A stretch of 64,000 bases of DNA from contig JAWZYU010000013.1 in assembly GCA_038380435.1 (NCBI GenBank), positions 66,854,446 through 66,918,445 on the forward strand. Direction: 5' to 3'. The position numbers and the translations under genes are program-made. The notes beneath the pieces were generated by a model. That model saw only the letters and a program-made list of their open reading frames with translations, ran no database searches and was not told the DNA's origin. Source of the stretch: Ryuthela nishihirai (Eukaryota; Arthropoda; Arachnida; Araneae; Heptathelidae). This document shows positions 31,890 through 42,700 of this stretch, piece by piece (position 1 is the stretch's first letter; each line of letters opens with the position of its first letter).

Positions 31890-32639
31890 CTACGGAGGTC
31901 CAACCAGACCGCGCAGTTTAATTCTCCAAGCATATCTGTCCTGAGCTACATCTGCTGCATCCGGCCACTGTACACCAATTCTAACAAGGTCCTGTTTGAC
32001 ATTGTCTGCCCACCGCATCCTAGGTCTCCCCCTCCTTCTGAGGCTTCTAGGCACACTGTTCATAACCCTATTCGCCAATCTATAATTATCCATACGGGCA
32101 ACATGGCCAAACCAGCGGAGTCTCTCTCTGCACAATATGCTGCTTAAAGGAGGTTGCAGAGTCCTTTGCCTAACCTCATCATTAGTTACAAAGTTAAACC
32201 ACCTAATACCCAAGAAACTGCGTAAGCATCTAGAATCAAAAGCATCTAGTTTCCTGTTATCTTGCTTACACAGCGTCCAAGTTTCACTACCATAACTAAC
32301 CCTAGAAAGAATCAAACTATTATACAGTCTAATTTTAGTCTTTAGGTGTATACGCCTATTTCTCCACAATCTCCATAGATTCTTAAAAGTCTCGGCAGCA
32401 ATACATACCCGTATGTTAATCTCATGCCGCACATCACCAGTATCTGTTACATAGCTCCCAAGGTAATTAAACTGTGACACCTGCTCAAGACTGCAACCAT
32501 TCAGATTAACTGAATCACAGCCTGCCTGACCAATTTTCATCACTTTAGTTTTCTCTCTGTTTATAACCAAACCTACTCTACTACCAGTCTCATCAACGGC
32601 TCGAATGAAAGAGTTCATCTCATCAACATCATTTGCCAA
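31890..32639 (-). CDS. LINE C-terminal region
   Basis: About 250 codons after the reverse transcriptase core: VDEMNSFIRAVDE, thumb region, YGSETWTLCKQ and GRPRMRWADNVKQDL near the end, typical of this LINE type. No RNase H domain is seen. Stop precedes the GATGAT tail by about 20 bases. Confidence 0.8.
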   Translation of the reverse strand: MANDVDEMNSFIRAVDETGSRVGLVINREKTKVMKIGQAGCDSVNLNGCSLEQVSQFNYLGSYVTDTGDVRHEINIRVCIAAETFKNLWRLWRNRRIHLKTKIRLYNSLILSRVSYGSETWTLCKQDNRKLDAFDSRCLRSFLGIRWFNFVTNDEVRQRTLQPPLSSILCRERLRWFGHVARMDNYRLANRVMNSVPRSLRRRGRPRMRWADNVKQDLVRIGVQWPDAADVAQDRYAWRIKLRGLVGPP

Positions 32640-33946
32640 AAGGCTAAATCACCAGCATAACCTAAATCAGAAATTTTCGTATCTCCAGCCCATTTAAGGC
32701 CAAAAGCTTTCCCTTGAAGTGAATTTCGCATAACATAATCAACAACCAAACTAAAGAGAAAAGGAGACAAAATGCACCCTTGTCGAACACCAGAAGTAAT
32801 GCTAAACCAATTGCTACAAGACTTACCAACCCTCACACATGACTCAGTGTTATTATAGAGAGCTTTCATTATGTTAACTAACTTGTCTGGTATACCATAT
32901 GATCTCACAATCAACCACAAATTATGACGATCAACAGAGTCGAAAGCCTTTTTGAAATCAACAAAGCTAGCAACCAAAGGTTTCTGAAACTCTAAACATT
33001 TCTCAAGAATCTGCCTAAGTGAAAATATCTGATCTACACATCCCCTACCATTTCTGAATCCACATTGCTCATCACGCAATTGCCTGTCAACCAGATTCTT
33101 AATTCTATTAAGCACAATCATGGAAAGAACTTTACCTGGAACGGAGAGTAGGCTGATACCCCTATAGTTATCACAAGAACTGCGATCACCTTTTTTGAAA
33201 ATAGGGGTAATAATAGCTCTGGTAAAATCTTTAGGAACCATGCCTTTATCATAAAAGTTATTCAAAATTTCAGTCATCCAAATGGTAACTGAAACATTTC
33301 CAGCTCTAAGCATTTCCGTAGTAATTTCATCCACCCCTGGGGATTTATGAAGTTTAAGTTTAGAAATATCCAAACTAACTTTAGATTGTGTTATAGGGAA
33401 AACATTAAAGCCAACAATGCATCTATCATCATTGCAAACAATGGGAGTAGAACTAACCACATTGTTTAGAACATCACTGAAATGCTCAGTCCACTTAGCC
33501 ATGACAGATTCCTCACCTTCTATAACCTTGCCTTGTTTATCCTTCAATCCCTGTATACCTGTTCGTTTTCTACCACACAAAACATTAACTATCTGGTACA
33601 GCTCTCTGCTGTTGTGCTGTCTAACTGCTTCCTCAGCTTCGTCAGCAAGGCCATCAAGCCAAAGATTCTTATCAGTAGCTAACTGACCCTTTACACGTTT
33701 ATTAAGTTCTATGTAATGCTTTCTATTAGGACTAGTAGGGTACTGATTAAGGACATTCCTGCAGTTCCTTCTTTCTGAAATAAGCTCAAGTGCCTTATCA
33801 CTTAAATAATTCTGCCTCCTCTGCTCCTTTTTCCCTAAAAGAGTACTGTTAGTTTCCAAAAAAAGCCTGTTTAAAATGGCCCCATTCTTCCTCAACTTCA
33901 GTATTAAGCAAACCATGACTATCATAATGACTAAGTAACCTATCAT
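32615..33946 (-). CDS. LINE reverse transcriptase segment
   Basis: Carries the fingers and palm motifs: GVDEITTEML, FKKGDRSSCDNYRGISLL, ASFVDFKKAFDSVDR and GVRQGCILSPFLF. The catalytic YADD has become YAGD (GYAGDLAF), expected to abolish activity. A missing C just after it shifts the frame. Confidence 0.85.
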   Translation of the reverse strand: MIGYLVIMIVMVCLILKLRKNGAILNRLFLETNSTLLGKKEQRRQNYLSDKALELISERRNCRNVLNQYPTSPNRKHYIELNKRVKGQLATDKNLWLDGLADEAEEAVRQHNSRELYQIVNVLCGRKRTGIQGLKDKQGKVIEGEESVMAKWTEHFSDVLNNVVSSTPIVCNDDRCIVGFNVFPITQSKVSLDISKLKLHKSPGVDEITTEMLRAGNVSVTIWMTEILNNFYDKGMVPKDFTRAIITPIFKKGDRSSCDNYRGISLLSVPGKVLSMIVLNRIKNLVDRQLRDEQCGFRNGRGCVDQIFSLRQILEKCLEFQKPLVASFVDFKKAFDSVDRHNLWLIVRSYGIPDKLVNIMKALYNNTESCVRVGKSCSNWFSITSGVRQGCILSPFLFSLVVDYVMRNSLQGKAFGLKWAGDTKISDLGYAGDLAFWQMMLMR

Positions 33947-35060
33947 GGTAAGCTTTAGCTATAACTGGGTCGTTCAGAGCTTCAGTATTAAAGGTAAATT
34001 TTTTAACCCTAGCACAAGACTTTTTAAGTTTAAGTTGCAAGACACTTTTAACAAGGTAATGGTCAGATCCAATTTCAGCTCCCCTATATGCCCTGGTATT
34101 TCTAACAGAACTAGCCCATTTGCTGTTAATTAATATGTAATCAATCATATTCTTATGCAGCCCATCAGGTGAAACCCATGTGTACTTATGTATGTCGCGG
34201 TGTTTGTAATAAGTGTTAGTTATTCTGAATCCATTGAGTTTACTTACCTGTAGGAGACGTTGACCATTGCCATTGCAGCTACCAATACCAAAAGGGCCTA
34301 TTACTCCTCCCCAAAGGTCAGAGTCGGTACCAACTTTGGCATTGAAGTCACCAAGAACAAGGATAATATCTCCTTTCTTGACAGAATTCAAAATATCCTG
34401 AAGTTGTCTGTAAAACCTATCCTTCTCATCCTCATCAGAATCCTCAGTGGGGGCATAACAGCAGATAACATTCAAGTCTTTAATGCTTGTCTGAAATTTT
34501 GCTGTAAGAAACCTTTCATTAATGCACTCATATCCTAGAAGAGCATCACTAGCATGTCTGCTGAGCAGCAGACCCACGCCTTGGTGATGCTTTCCATCCT
34601 CCCTCCCTGTAAAGAGAAATTTAAAGTTATTTTTAAGAGTCTCACCTTTACCTGTCCATCTGGTCTCTTGCAAGCCTAGAATATCTAGGTTATAGCGCTG
34701 GAATTCCTGCATGAAGACATCAAGAGGATAATCTCTATGTAATGTCCTCACGTTCCACGTTCCTGCAGAGAGAAAATGATTAGTAGGATTTTTAAAGAAA
34801 TTAGGTTTATTGAGATTGGTAGGGCCAACAATATCAAACAGCCCCCTGATCGCAGGCATGGGGCAAAGACCTGTTCGTCCTCCGCTAAAGGCTGAAGTCA
34901 CCGATGCTGGTAGGAACTTCAGGCACCACCTTTTCAAGTGGACTTTTTCAAGAACCATATGGCCTGCCTGAGATACATTACTCCAGTTTAGGCTTGACGA
35001 TGCCCAACTAGCTAAGTAAGGTTCAGGTACCTGCGATGGCCTCTGATTAGGATTATCCAC
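33849..35060 (-). CDS. LINE endonuclease domain and N-terminal reading frame
   Basis: About 400 codons with an apurinic-type endonuclease/exonuclease/phosphatase domain: WNVRTLHR, LGLQETRW, GDFNAKVG and SDHYLV motifs in order, all key residues present. The domain nicks target DNA for reverse transcription. The frame ends at a run of seven A (plus strand near 33,858) where the sister copy has six, so it is one base out with the next frame. Confidence 0.85.
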   Translation of the reverse strand: MDNPNQRPSQVPEPYLASWASSSLNWSNVSQAGHMVLEKVHLKRWCLKFLPASVTSAFSGGRTGLCPMPAIRGLFDIVGPTNLNKPNFFKNPTNHFLSAGTWNVRTLHRDYPLDVFMQEFQRYNLDILGLQETRWTGKGETLKNNFKFLFTGREDGKHHQGVGLLLSRHASDALLGYECINERFLTAKFQTSIKDLNVICCYAPTEDSDEDEKDRFYRQLQDILNSVKKGDIILVLGDFNAKVGTDSDLWGGVIGPFGIGSCNGNGQRLLQVSKLNGFRITNTYYKHRDIHKYTWVSPDGLHKNMIDYILINSKWASSVRNTRAYRGAEIGSDHYLVKSVLQLKLKKSCARVKKFTFNTEALNDPVIAKAYHDRLLSHYDSHGLLNTEVEEEWGHFKQAFFGN

Positions 35061-35511
35061 CAGCTGATATAAGGTATCCCATGCCTCTGTTCACTTAGAG
35101 ATGGCAACCCAGAAGCAAACAGAAAACACAGCGGCAGACTCTCCCTCAACAGAGGCCCACCAGTGCAGCAAGTCCAGGATCCATAATCAAGCTCAAATCC
35201 ATAAACGAGTCCAGTCTAGTAGGTATAAATGGTCAGCACCAGGACCTGTGAAGTTGACCACTCCTCAGCAGGGTTGAAAAAAAAGAAAAAAGTGGCCATA
35301 GATGACTAGATCAGTAGGCCATACTGAACTGGCAGCCCTCCCCTTCCGTTCCCTTCCAAAAGAGAATATCTCTTTTGAAAGGTACTAACGGCCTGCACCA
35401 CGAGAAGGCGGGGTCGGACATTTGGTGCTAGACCTGGCCGGTTCTGTGCATCATCACTGGGGATTGGTACACAGCTCTCCTTCCAGTTTACGCCTAGCTA
35501 CCATTTACAAG

Positions 35512-36030
35512 CCCTTGTATAGATAGATAAAACTATAGTTATAATATAACAATGGGAATAAAATAAAACATATATATATCAGTGATTCTCAACTTTCTAT
35601 GCTTCACGTAACCCCTGGAAATGTGTGTGTAACCGGCGTACCCCTTGTATAGATGGATAAAACTATAGTGATAGTATAACAATGGGAATAAAATAAAACA
35701 TATATATCAGTGGTTCTCAACCTTTTATGCTTCACGTACCCCCTGGAAATGTGTATGTAACTGGCGTACCCCTTGTATAGATAGATAAAACTATAGTTAT
35801 AGTATAACAATGGGAATAAAATAAAACATATATATCAATGACTCTTTTTATGCTTCATATACCCCCTGGAAATGTGTGTGTAACCGGCGTACCCCTTTTA
35901 TATATAGATAAATCCACAGTTATAATATAACAATTGATATTTTTACTTTATTACTAGATCTAGCGACTTTTGAGCTCTCACGGTGTACTCCAAAAATTTT
36001 TACCAGGTACCCCACGTTGAGAACCCTTAA
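35512..36030 (-). repeat. 128-bp array (second part) and outer MITE end
   Basis: Three to four units, ending at 35,960-36,030 in the other MITE terminus (CACGGTGTACTCC...CCACGTTGAGAACCC). Confidence 0.85.
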
Positions 36031-36109
36031 CCTAGAGTAAAGGGAGGTCGCTGATTCTATTTGGCCTTTTGGCATTTCCGCGTATTGGGAAGGGAATATC
36101 TTAAATCGA

Positions 36110-38530
36110 AGCAACAATCGTTGGGATAGGGGCTTGAAATATTGCCTCCATCATTGGGAGGTAATATCTCTTGAAAAGCTGCCTGAATAATTGGAGAGGC
36201 AGAATCTGTTGGAATGCTGCCTCAATTATTGGGGTTGACTCCTGAACCACTGCCACAATTATTGGAATTTGAAGGCATCTCTTGAATTGCTGGCTCATTC
36301 ATTGAGGGTGTCTCCTGAACTGCTGCCTCAATTCTTGGAATTTGAAGGCGTCTCTTGAATTGCTGGCTCATTCATTGAGGGTGTCTCCTGAACTGCTGCC
36401 TCAATTCTTGGAATTTGAAGGTGTCTCTTGCATTGCTGGCTCATTCATTGAGGGTGTCTCCTGAACTGCTGCCTCAATTCTTGGAATTTGAAGGCGTCTC
36501 TTATATTTGCTGGCTCATTCATTGAGGGTGTCTCCTGAACTGCTGCCTCAATTCTTGGAATTTAAAGGCGTCTGTTGAATTGCTGGCTCAGTCATTGAGG
36601 GTGTCTCCTGAACTGCTGCCTCAATTCTTGGAATTTGAAGGCGTCTGTTGAATTGCTGGCTCATTCATTGAGGGTGTCTCCTGAACTGCTGCCTCAATTC
36701 TTGGAATTTGAAGGCGTCTCTTGAATTGCTAGCTCATTCATTGAGGGTGTCTCCTGAACTGCTGCCTCAATTCTTGGAATTTAAAGGCGTCTCTTGAATT
36801 GCTGGCTCATTCATTGAGGGTGTCTCCTGAACTGCTGCCTCAATTCTTGGAATTTAAAGGCGTCTCTTGAATTGCTGGCTCAGTCATTGAGGGTGTCTCC
36901 TGAACTGCTGCCTCAATTCTTGGAATTTGAAGGCGTCTGTTGAATTGCTGGCTCATTCATTGAGGGTGTCTCCTGAACTGCTGCCTCAATTCTTGGAATT
37001 TAAAGGCGTCTCTTGAATTGCTGGCTCAGTCATTGAGGGTGTCTCCTGAACTGCTGCCTCAATTCTTGGAATTTGAAGGCGTCTGTTGAATTGCTGGCTC
37101 ATTCATTGAGGGTGTCTCCTGAACTGCTGCCTCAATTCTTGGAATTTGAAGGCGTCTCTTGAATTGCTGGCTCATTCATTGAGGGTGTCTCCTGAACTGC
37201 TGCCTCAATTCTTGGAATTTGAAGGCGTCTCTTGAATTGCTGGCTCATTCATTGAGGGTGTCTCCTGAACTGCTGCCTCAATTCTTGGAATTTGAAGGCG
37301 TCTCTTGAATTGCTGGCTCATTCATTGAGGGGGTCTCCTGAACTGCTGCCTCAATTCTTGGAATTTGAAGGCGTCTGTTGAATTGCCGGCTCATTCATTT
37401 GTGATGTCTCTTGAACCGCTGCCTCAATTCTTGGATATTTGAAGGCATCTCTTGAATTGCTGGCTCATTCATTGAGGGTGTCACCTGAACTGCTGCCTCA
37501 ATTCTTGGAATTTGAAGGCGTCTCTTGAATTGCTGGCTCATTCATTGAGGGGGTCTCCTGAACTGCTGCCTCAATTTTTCGAATTTGAAGGCATCTGTTG
37601 AATTGCCGGCTCATTCATTTGTGATGTCTCTTGAACCGCTGCCTCAATTCTTGGAATTTGAAGGCGTCTCCTGAATTGCTGGCTCATTCATTGAGGGTGT
37701 CTCCTGAACTGCTGCCTCAATTCTTGGAATTTGAAGGCGTCTCTTGAATTGCTGGCTCATTCATTGAGGGTGTCTCCTGAACTGCTGCCTCAATTCTTGG
37801 AATTTGGAGGCGTCTGTTGAACTGCTGGCTCATTTATTTGTGATGTCTCTTGAACCGCTTCCTCAATTCTTGGAGTTGGAATGTGTCTCTTGAATTGCTA
37901 GCTCACTCATTATGGGTGTCTCCTGAACCACTGCCTCAATCCTTTGAGTTGGAATGGTGTCTCTTGATTTGTTGGCTCATTTATTGGGGGTATGTCTCCT
38001 GAACCACTGCCTCAATCCTTTGAGTTGGAATGGTGTCTCTTGATTTGTTGGCTCATTTATTGGGGGTATGTCTCCTGAACCATTGCCTCAATCCTTGGAG
38101 TTGGAATGGTGTCTCTTCATTTGTTGGCTCATTTATTGGGGATGTCTTCTGAACCACTGCCTCAATCCTTGGCTTTGGATTTGGGTCTCTTGAATTACCA
38201 GCTCACTCATTGTGGATGGAATTCTTCCTTGGAATTGGCATCTCTTGAATTGCTTGTTCATTCATTGGGTGTGGCCCCTTAACCAGTACCTCAGTCCTTG
38301 CAATTTGAGTGGTGTCCATTGAATTGCTGGCTCATTCATGGGGGTGTCTCCTGAACCAGTGTCTCAAATCTTGGATTTAGAGTGGCGTCTCATGAATTTC
38401 TGGAACTTTTATTGAGAGTGTCTCCTGAACTCCTGGATCATTCATTGGGGGTGTCTCTTGAACTACTGCCTCAATCCTTGGAGTTGGAATGGTGTTTCTT
38501 GAATTGCTGGCTCAATAATTAGGATAGGAA
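36110..38530. repeat. 73-bp tandem array
   Basis: About 30 units; core TGAACTGCTGCCTCAATTCTTGG and GGCTCATTCATTGAGGGTGTC. The middle is homogeneous, both ends are degraded, and alternating variants (GCGTCTGTTG, TTTAAAGG) show multi-unit duplication. No long open frame, so non-coding. Confidence 0.9.
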
Positions 38531-38929
38531 TTTCTCTTGAAGATCTGGCTGAATCACTGAGATGGGAGTTACCTAAATGGCAAATTCTTCCATTTCCTAC
38601 TTCCCATTGCACTTGCGTTAGATTTTTTCCACTAACGTCCACTCAGTTGTCGGTATCCAAGAAGTTTTCGATGCGCTTGGAAAGGTCGCCGTCCATGTGA
38701 TGGGAATTTAAACGCTAATCCCGAGTGCACGAGAGTCCAATATTTTTGCATCTTAACGAACTCGGATGAGGATTTTAGATTCATTTGTTCTAAAGGTTAT
38801 TTGGTTGATAAATTTGGTTGATAAACCTCTTTATTTAGAAGAGAGGCCGAATATTTCACTTGAACTCAACCTTTGGGATAGGATTGCCTCCTAAACAGAA
38901 AAAAATTAGACTTAGAAGAACGACTTTTT

Positions 38930-39265
38930 TTTTTATTTACAAAAAGGAGTCTTTTACTTACAAAAAGCCTGAGATACTTATATAAAGAAAACTTTTTACT
39001 TGCAAATACTTAAAAAGTAAACTCTTTTGCTTGCAAAAGAAATCTTTTTACTTACAAAATACTTATAAAAAAGACTTGTTTATTTTACTTGCAAAAATAA
39101 TTTTCAAGGAAGACTTGTTTTTACTTACGAAATACAAATGTTTGCAAAGACTTATTTTACCTACAAAAAATGATGACTCGCAAAGAACTATTTTTACTTG
39201 CAAAATACTTACGTAAAATATTTCTTTTTTACTTACAAGAATGATTTGCAAAGAAGATTTATCGG
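38930..39265 (+). repeat. Degenerate A/T-rich minisatellite
   Basis: Loose units of CTTTTTACTTACAAAATACTT. The same kind of sequence resumes at 40,125-40,370, so the satellite and MITE block at 39,500-39,945 sits inside it; a (TTGA) run is at 40,100-40,122. Confidence 0.6.
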
Positions 39266-39499
39266 TTTTTAAACCTCTGGTATCTGTGCAAAACAAAATT
39301 ATTAAATTAATTGCGAAAAATAACACTGATATTTTAAGCAATTTCAGTCGTTACTCTATGCTAAAAATTCTACTTATTAAACATATATTTGTTTTTAGAG
39401 TGATGATATTTTTTAAGCAAAATTGCTTTAATTTTCACATTCAGTCTGATTTACACAACTTCAGAGAGAAAGATCCAAAATACTCAGTTCCTTTGACCA

Positions 39500-39775
39500 A
39501 ACTGGAGCGTGTGCAGTTACTGCAGTAACTGCACACGCTCCAGTTTGCTGTGAACGGTAACTGCACACCCTCTATATTTCTGTGAGTGAGCCCACACGAT
39601 CCAGGTTTTTGTGAGCTCAGACGATCCAATATGCTGTGAACATTAACCGCAACCGCTCCAGTTTGCTGTGAACGGTAACTGCACACACTCAATATTTCTG
39701 TGAGTGGGCCCACACGATCCAGGTTTTTGTGAGCTCACACGATCCAATGTGCTGCGAACATTAACAGCAACCGTT
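39500..39775. repeat. Short 118-bp satellite block with a perfect palindrome
   Basis: Just over two units. Its left edge is a perfect 46-base palindrome (about 39,500-39,545) centred on GCAGTTACTGCAGTAACTGC. Confidence 0.85.
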
Positions 39776-39776
39776 C

Positions 39777-39945
39777 AAAAAAAATATCTGTCAACGATTT
39801 TTTTAGAAATTAGTGATCTGACAACCTTCGTGTCACGTGACATGAAGTTTGCCAGATCACTAATTTAAAAAAAAATCGTTGCCAGATATTTTTTCTGAAT
39901 TCTGTAATCAAACATAGTGTTCGGATATTTTTTTCAGCGAGTGTA
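39777..39945. mobile_element. Palindromic MITE next to 118-bp satellite
   Basis: Outer left end missing; joined to the end of a short 118-bp satellite block. Centre GTGTCACGTGACATGAAG retained. Confidence 0.75.
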
Positions 39946-40379
39946 CATATATCGGAAAAATGACCGATATTGTTTGTAATCTTTGTAGTGAGTAAGTTGT
40001 TATTGATTTTTGCATTAATTGCCTTTAGTGGCCCAGACAAACCATGTGGTTTTTGGGTTCACTCATATTTTTCTATGTTATAAATTGTATAGGATGATAA
40101 AATTGATTGATTGATTGATTAAAAAGACCTTTTTTTTACTTTAAAAAAAAAATTTACGAGGAATACTTTTACTCACAAAATGTTAATATTTACAAAGAAG
40201 AATGATTTTTTTAAGTGAAACAGTCTTGCAAAGAAAACTTTAAAAAATGCATCTTTTTGCAACAAAATGAAAACTTGGAAAGTAGATTTTTTAGATATGT
40301 ATCAATATAAGTACTTACAAAGAAGACTGCTTTTAATTAAAAAGGCTTCCAAAGAAGACTTTTTTGTTCTCTGAAATAG

Positions 40380-40810
40380 CCCTCTTCAGCAATTTTTTGC
40401 TCTTTAGCACCCGTATATCGAATTTGACGTTGAAAAACCCATCGGTTACAAAATTTGGCATAATTTCAGAGATCTACAGCTAAAACTAGCTCCAGGCTCC
40501 AATTTTTAACCGTCTAGCCAGTAGATCTATATTTGACCTTTGACGTCGAAGGACCCATCACATCCAAAATTTCGCAACATTCTTTGGATCTACGACTCAA
40601 AGCACTCCCAGGAACCAGTTTTCGGATGTTTAGTACTGATAGATCTAAGTTTGACCTTTCATTTCGCATGACCCTCGGGATCATAAATTTCGTAAGGTTT
40701 CTTCAAAAAAAATTCAGATACTAATTTTCACTTTTCTAGCACTCATAGATCACGGTTTGGCCTCTGCATGACCTCCATTTGATCTTAAAAGGACCCATCG
40801 GAGGTCAAAT
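40380..40810 (-). repeat. Diverged relatives of the DR1 repeat
   Basis: Three to four units in reverse orientation with TTTGACCTTTGACGTCGAAGG and TAGATCTA-type blocks; older than the 26-kb array. A SINE follows at 40,841. Confidence 0.6.
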
Positions 40811-40840
40811 TTCGGATTTTTTTGGGTAATTATACAGATA

Positions 40841-41394
40841 AGTTGGGTTGTTTTACCTCCGAGCGGCACTTTTTTTTTTACACACAATAGGCTAAATGAC
40901 CAGGTTACAAGAAGGTTCAGAGAAAGGTTGGGAGAGGGGATCCACTGGAACAGCTGTTGGACAGATGGTAGCCTCCCGTCAAGGTCATCCAGCGGGTTCG
41001 TTAATGTTGAGTTGTTTTACTTCTGAGCGGCACTTTTTTGCACACCATGGGCTAAATGGCCAGGTCACAAGGACCCCGAAGGCTCAGAGAAGGTTGGGGG
41101 AGCGGACCTACTGGAACAGCTGTTGGGAGACAGATGGTAGCTTCCCGTCAAGGCCATCCAGCGTGTTCTTTAACGTGCACAGGGTATGGCTCTCCCGCAC
41201 ACGGCGCCACGGCTTAATGTCCCATTCGACGGACTGCGGCCTTTCCAAGGAAAACCCATCGGTGTCCCCTACTGACCGTGGGTAGGGCGGGGAGTTTTGC
41301 GGAGATAAATCTCAACGCTGACCCAGCTGGGACTCGAACATGGGAACAGATTGCGAGCCTGGCGCGCTACCGACTGAGCCACCCCCGTCCCATA
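40841..41394 (-). mobile_element. SINE family A with two 3' modules
   Basis: First module 40,841-41,006, second with body and head 41,007-41,394. The junction is again GGTTCGTTAATGTTGAG, the same fusion type as at 4.6 kb. Confidence 0.85.
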
Positions 41395-41527
41395 CAGATA
41401 AGTCAAAATTTAATGCAAAATTTTGAAATCAATGCACGGTGAACCATTCCTTCAAAATGAATCATGCAATCCTAATAAAAGAATTTTTGCTCCATGTGAT
41501 CAAGTTATGTAAACAAATCTGCTCTTC

Positions 41528-41848
41528 TCAGTTTGCAAATCTTCTAGAGATCTTCAGTGACCTTTTGACCTTCCACTTTCCCACCTTTGTCCATTTCTCC
41601 TTTTGCAAGAGATCTTTATCATGACAGCCGTTAACTTCTGGTTTTCGAAGGATCTCTTGCAAACAGATGTCCTCTCCCACACAGAGAAAGGCTATTTCCT
41701 CTCTTTCCTGCGTCACTGGCATTCCGTCGTGTTCCTTATTGACGATTTCTTTCAGATTTTTTTTTTCTATTTCTTTGTACGTGTTCCTTGAGGCACGAAT
41801 ATTCCTTTCATTTTCTTCTTCCTTTGTAACACTTTCCTTAAGCTTCAT
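41528..41848 (-). CDS. Unrecognised 106-aa charged ORF
   Basis: ATG-to-TGA minus-strand ORF rich in Lys and Glu with four cysteines in the C-terminal two thirds (FLCVGEDICLQEIL and NGCHDKD). It lies in a non-repetitive gap between SINE copies. No domain is recognised, no polyadenylation signal or promoter is evident, and AT-rich purine tracts alone can produce such frames. Kept as a possible small gene or exon. Confidence 0.2.
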   Translation of the reverse strand: MKLKESVTKEEENERNIRASRNTYKEIEKKNLKEIVNKEHDGMPVTQEREEIAFLCVGEDICLQEILRKPEVNGCHDKDLLQKEKWTKVGKWKVKRSLKISRRFAN

Positions 41849-42049
41849 TGTTTAGCATTCATTCATTTAAAAAACTTGGTTTAGTTTTTTTTTCTAGCCC
41901 TACCACTGGTCAAGTAACTTTAGCACGTTTCGCTGAGGAGTAAAAAGGAGCTTGGCTTCTAATCGGTGGTCTAGTTTGGACAGGAACTGCTAGACTAGAA
42001 GAGACTGTGTCAGTGCGTTGCCTTCGATGGGTTGCTCCAGTAGTAGCAA

Positions 42050-42700
42050 GGGACGGGGGTTGCTCAGTCGGTAGCGCGCCAGGCTCGTAATCTGCTGTTC
42101 CCAGGTTCGAGTCCCAGCTGGGTCAGCGTTGAAATTTATCTCCGCAAAATTCCTCCCCCCCCTGCCCATGATCAGTTCCGATAGGCTTGGAAAGGCCGCC
42201 GTCCGTCGGATGGGACGTTAAACCGTGGCACCGTGTGCGGGAGAGCCATACCCTGTGCACGTTAAAGAACACACTGGATGGCCTTGACGGGAGGCTACCA
42301 TCTGTCATCCAACAGCTGATCCAGTGGGTCCCCTCCCCCAACCTGCTCTGAGCTTTCGGGGTCCATGTGACTTGGCCATTTAGCCCATAGTGTACAAAAA
42401 AGTGCCGCACAGAGGAAACAACCCGACCAGTCAGTAACACGCCAGGTTCGTAATCTGTAGTTCCCATGTCCGAGTCTCATATTTGCCAATGTTGAGATTT
42501 ATCTCCGCAAAACTCTCACCACTGATGATCTTGGAAAGCTTGCCATCTGTCGGATGGGACGCAAAGCCCCTATGGTCACACGTGTCTCATCTGGCTGAAG
42601 AGAAATTTATCTACGCATCCCATGTGGGGAAGAGCTCATACCCTTTGCAGTTTAAAGAATACGCTGGATGTCCTTGACAGTAGGCTATCATCTGTCTCGT
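42050..42700 (+). mobile_element. SINE family A copy followed by a diverged partial copy
   Basis: Full copy 42,050-42,425; second copy from 42,425 with recognisable head (CGCCAGGTTCGTAATCTG) and 3' start (GTTTAAAGAATACGCTGG), which runs straight into the 61-bp array. Confidence 0.75.

Larger units (their letters stand above)
31861..35511 (-). mobile_element. Nearly full-length LINE (endonuclease + reverse transcriptase)
   Basis: Flanked by the 13-bp duplication CCCTTGTATAGAT (31,848-31,860, 35,512-35,524). 3.65 kb with a 3' end of GATGAT repeats, as in RTE-like LINEs; the exact clade is not certain. Order on the minus strand: 5' UTR to about 35,060, endonuclease, reverse transcriptase, C-terminal region. 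Two single-base frameshifts and one catalytic change make it inactive. Confidence 0.9.
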
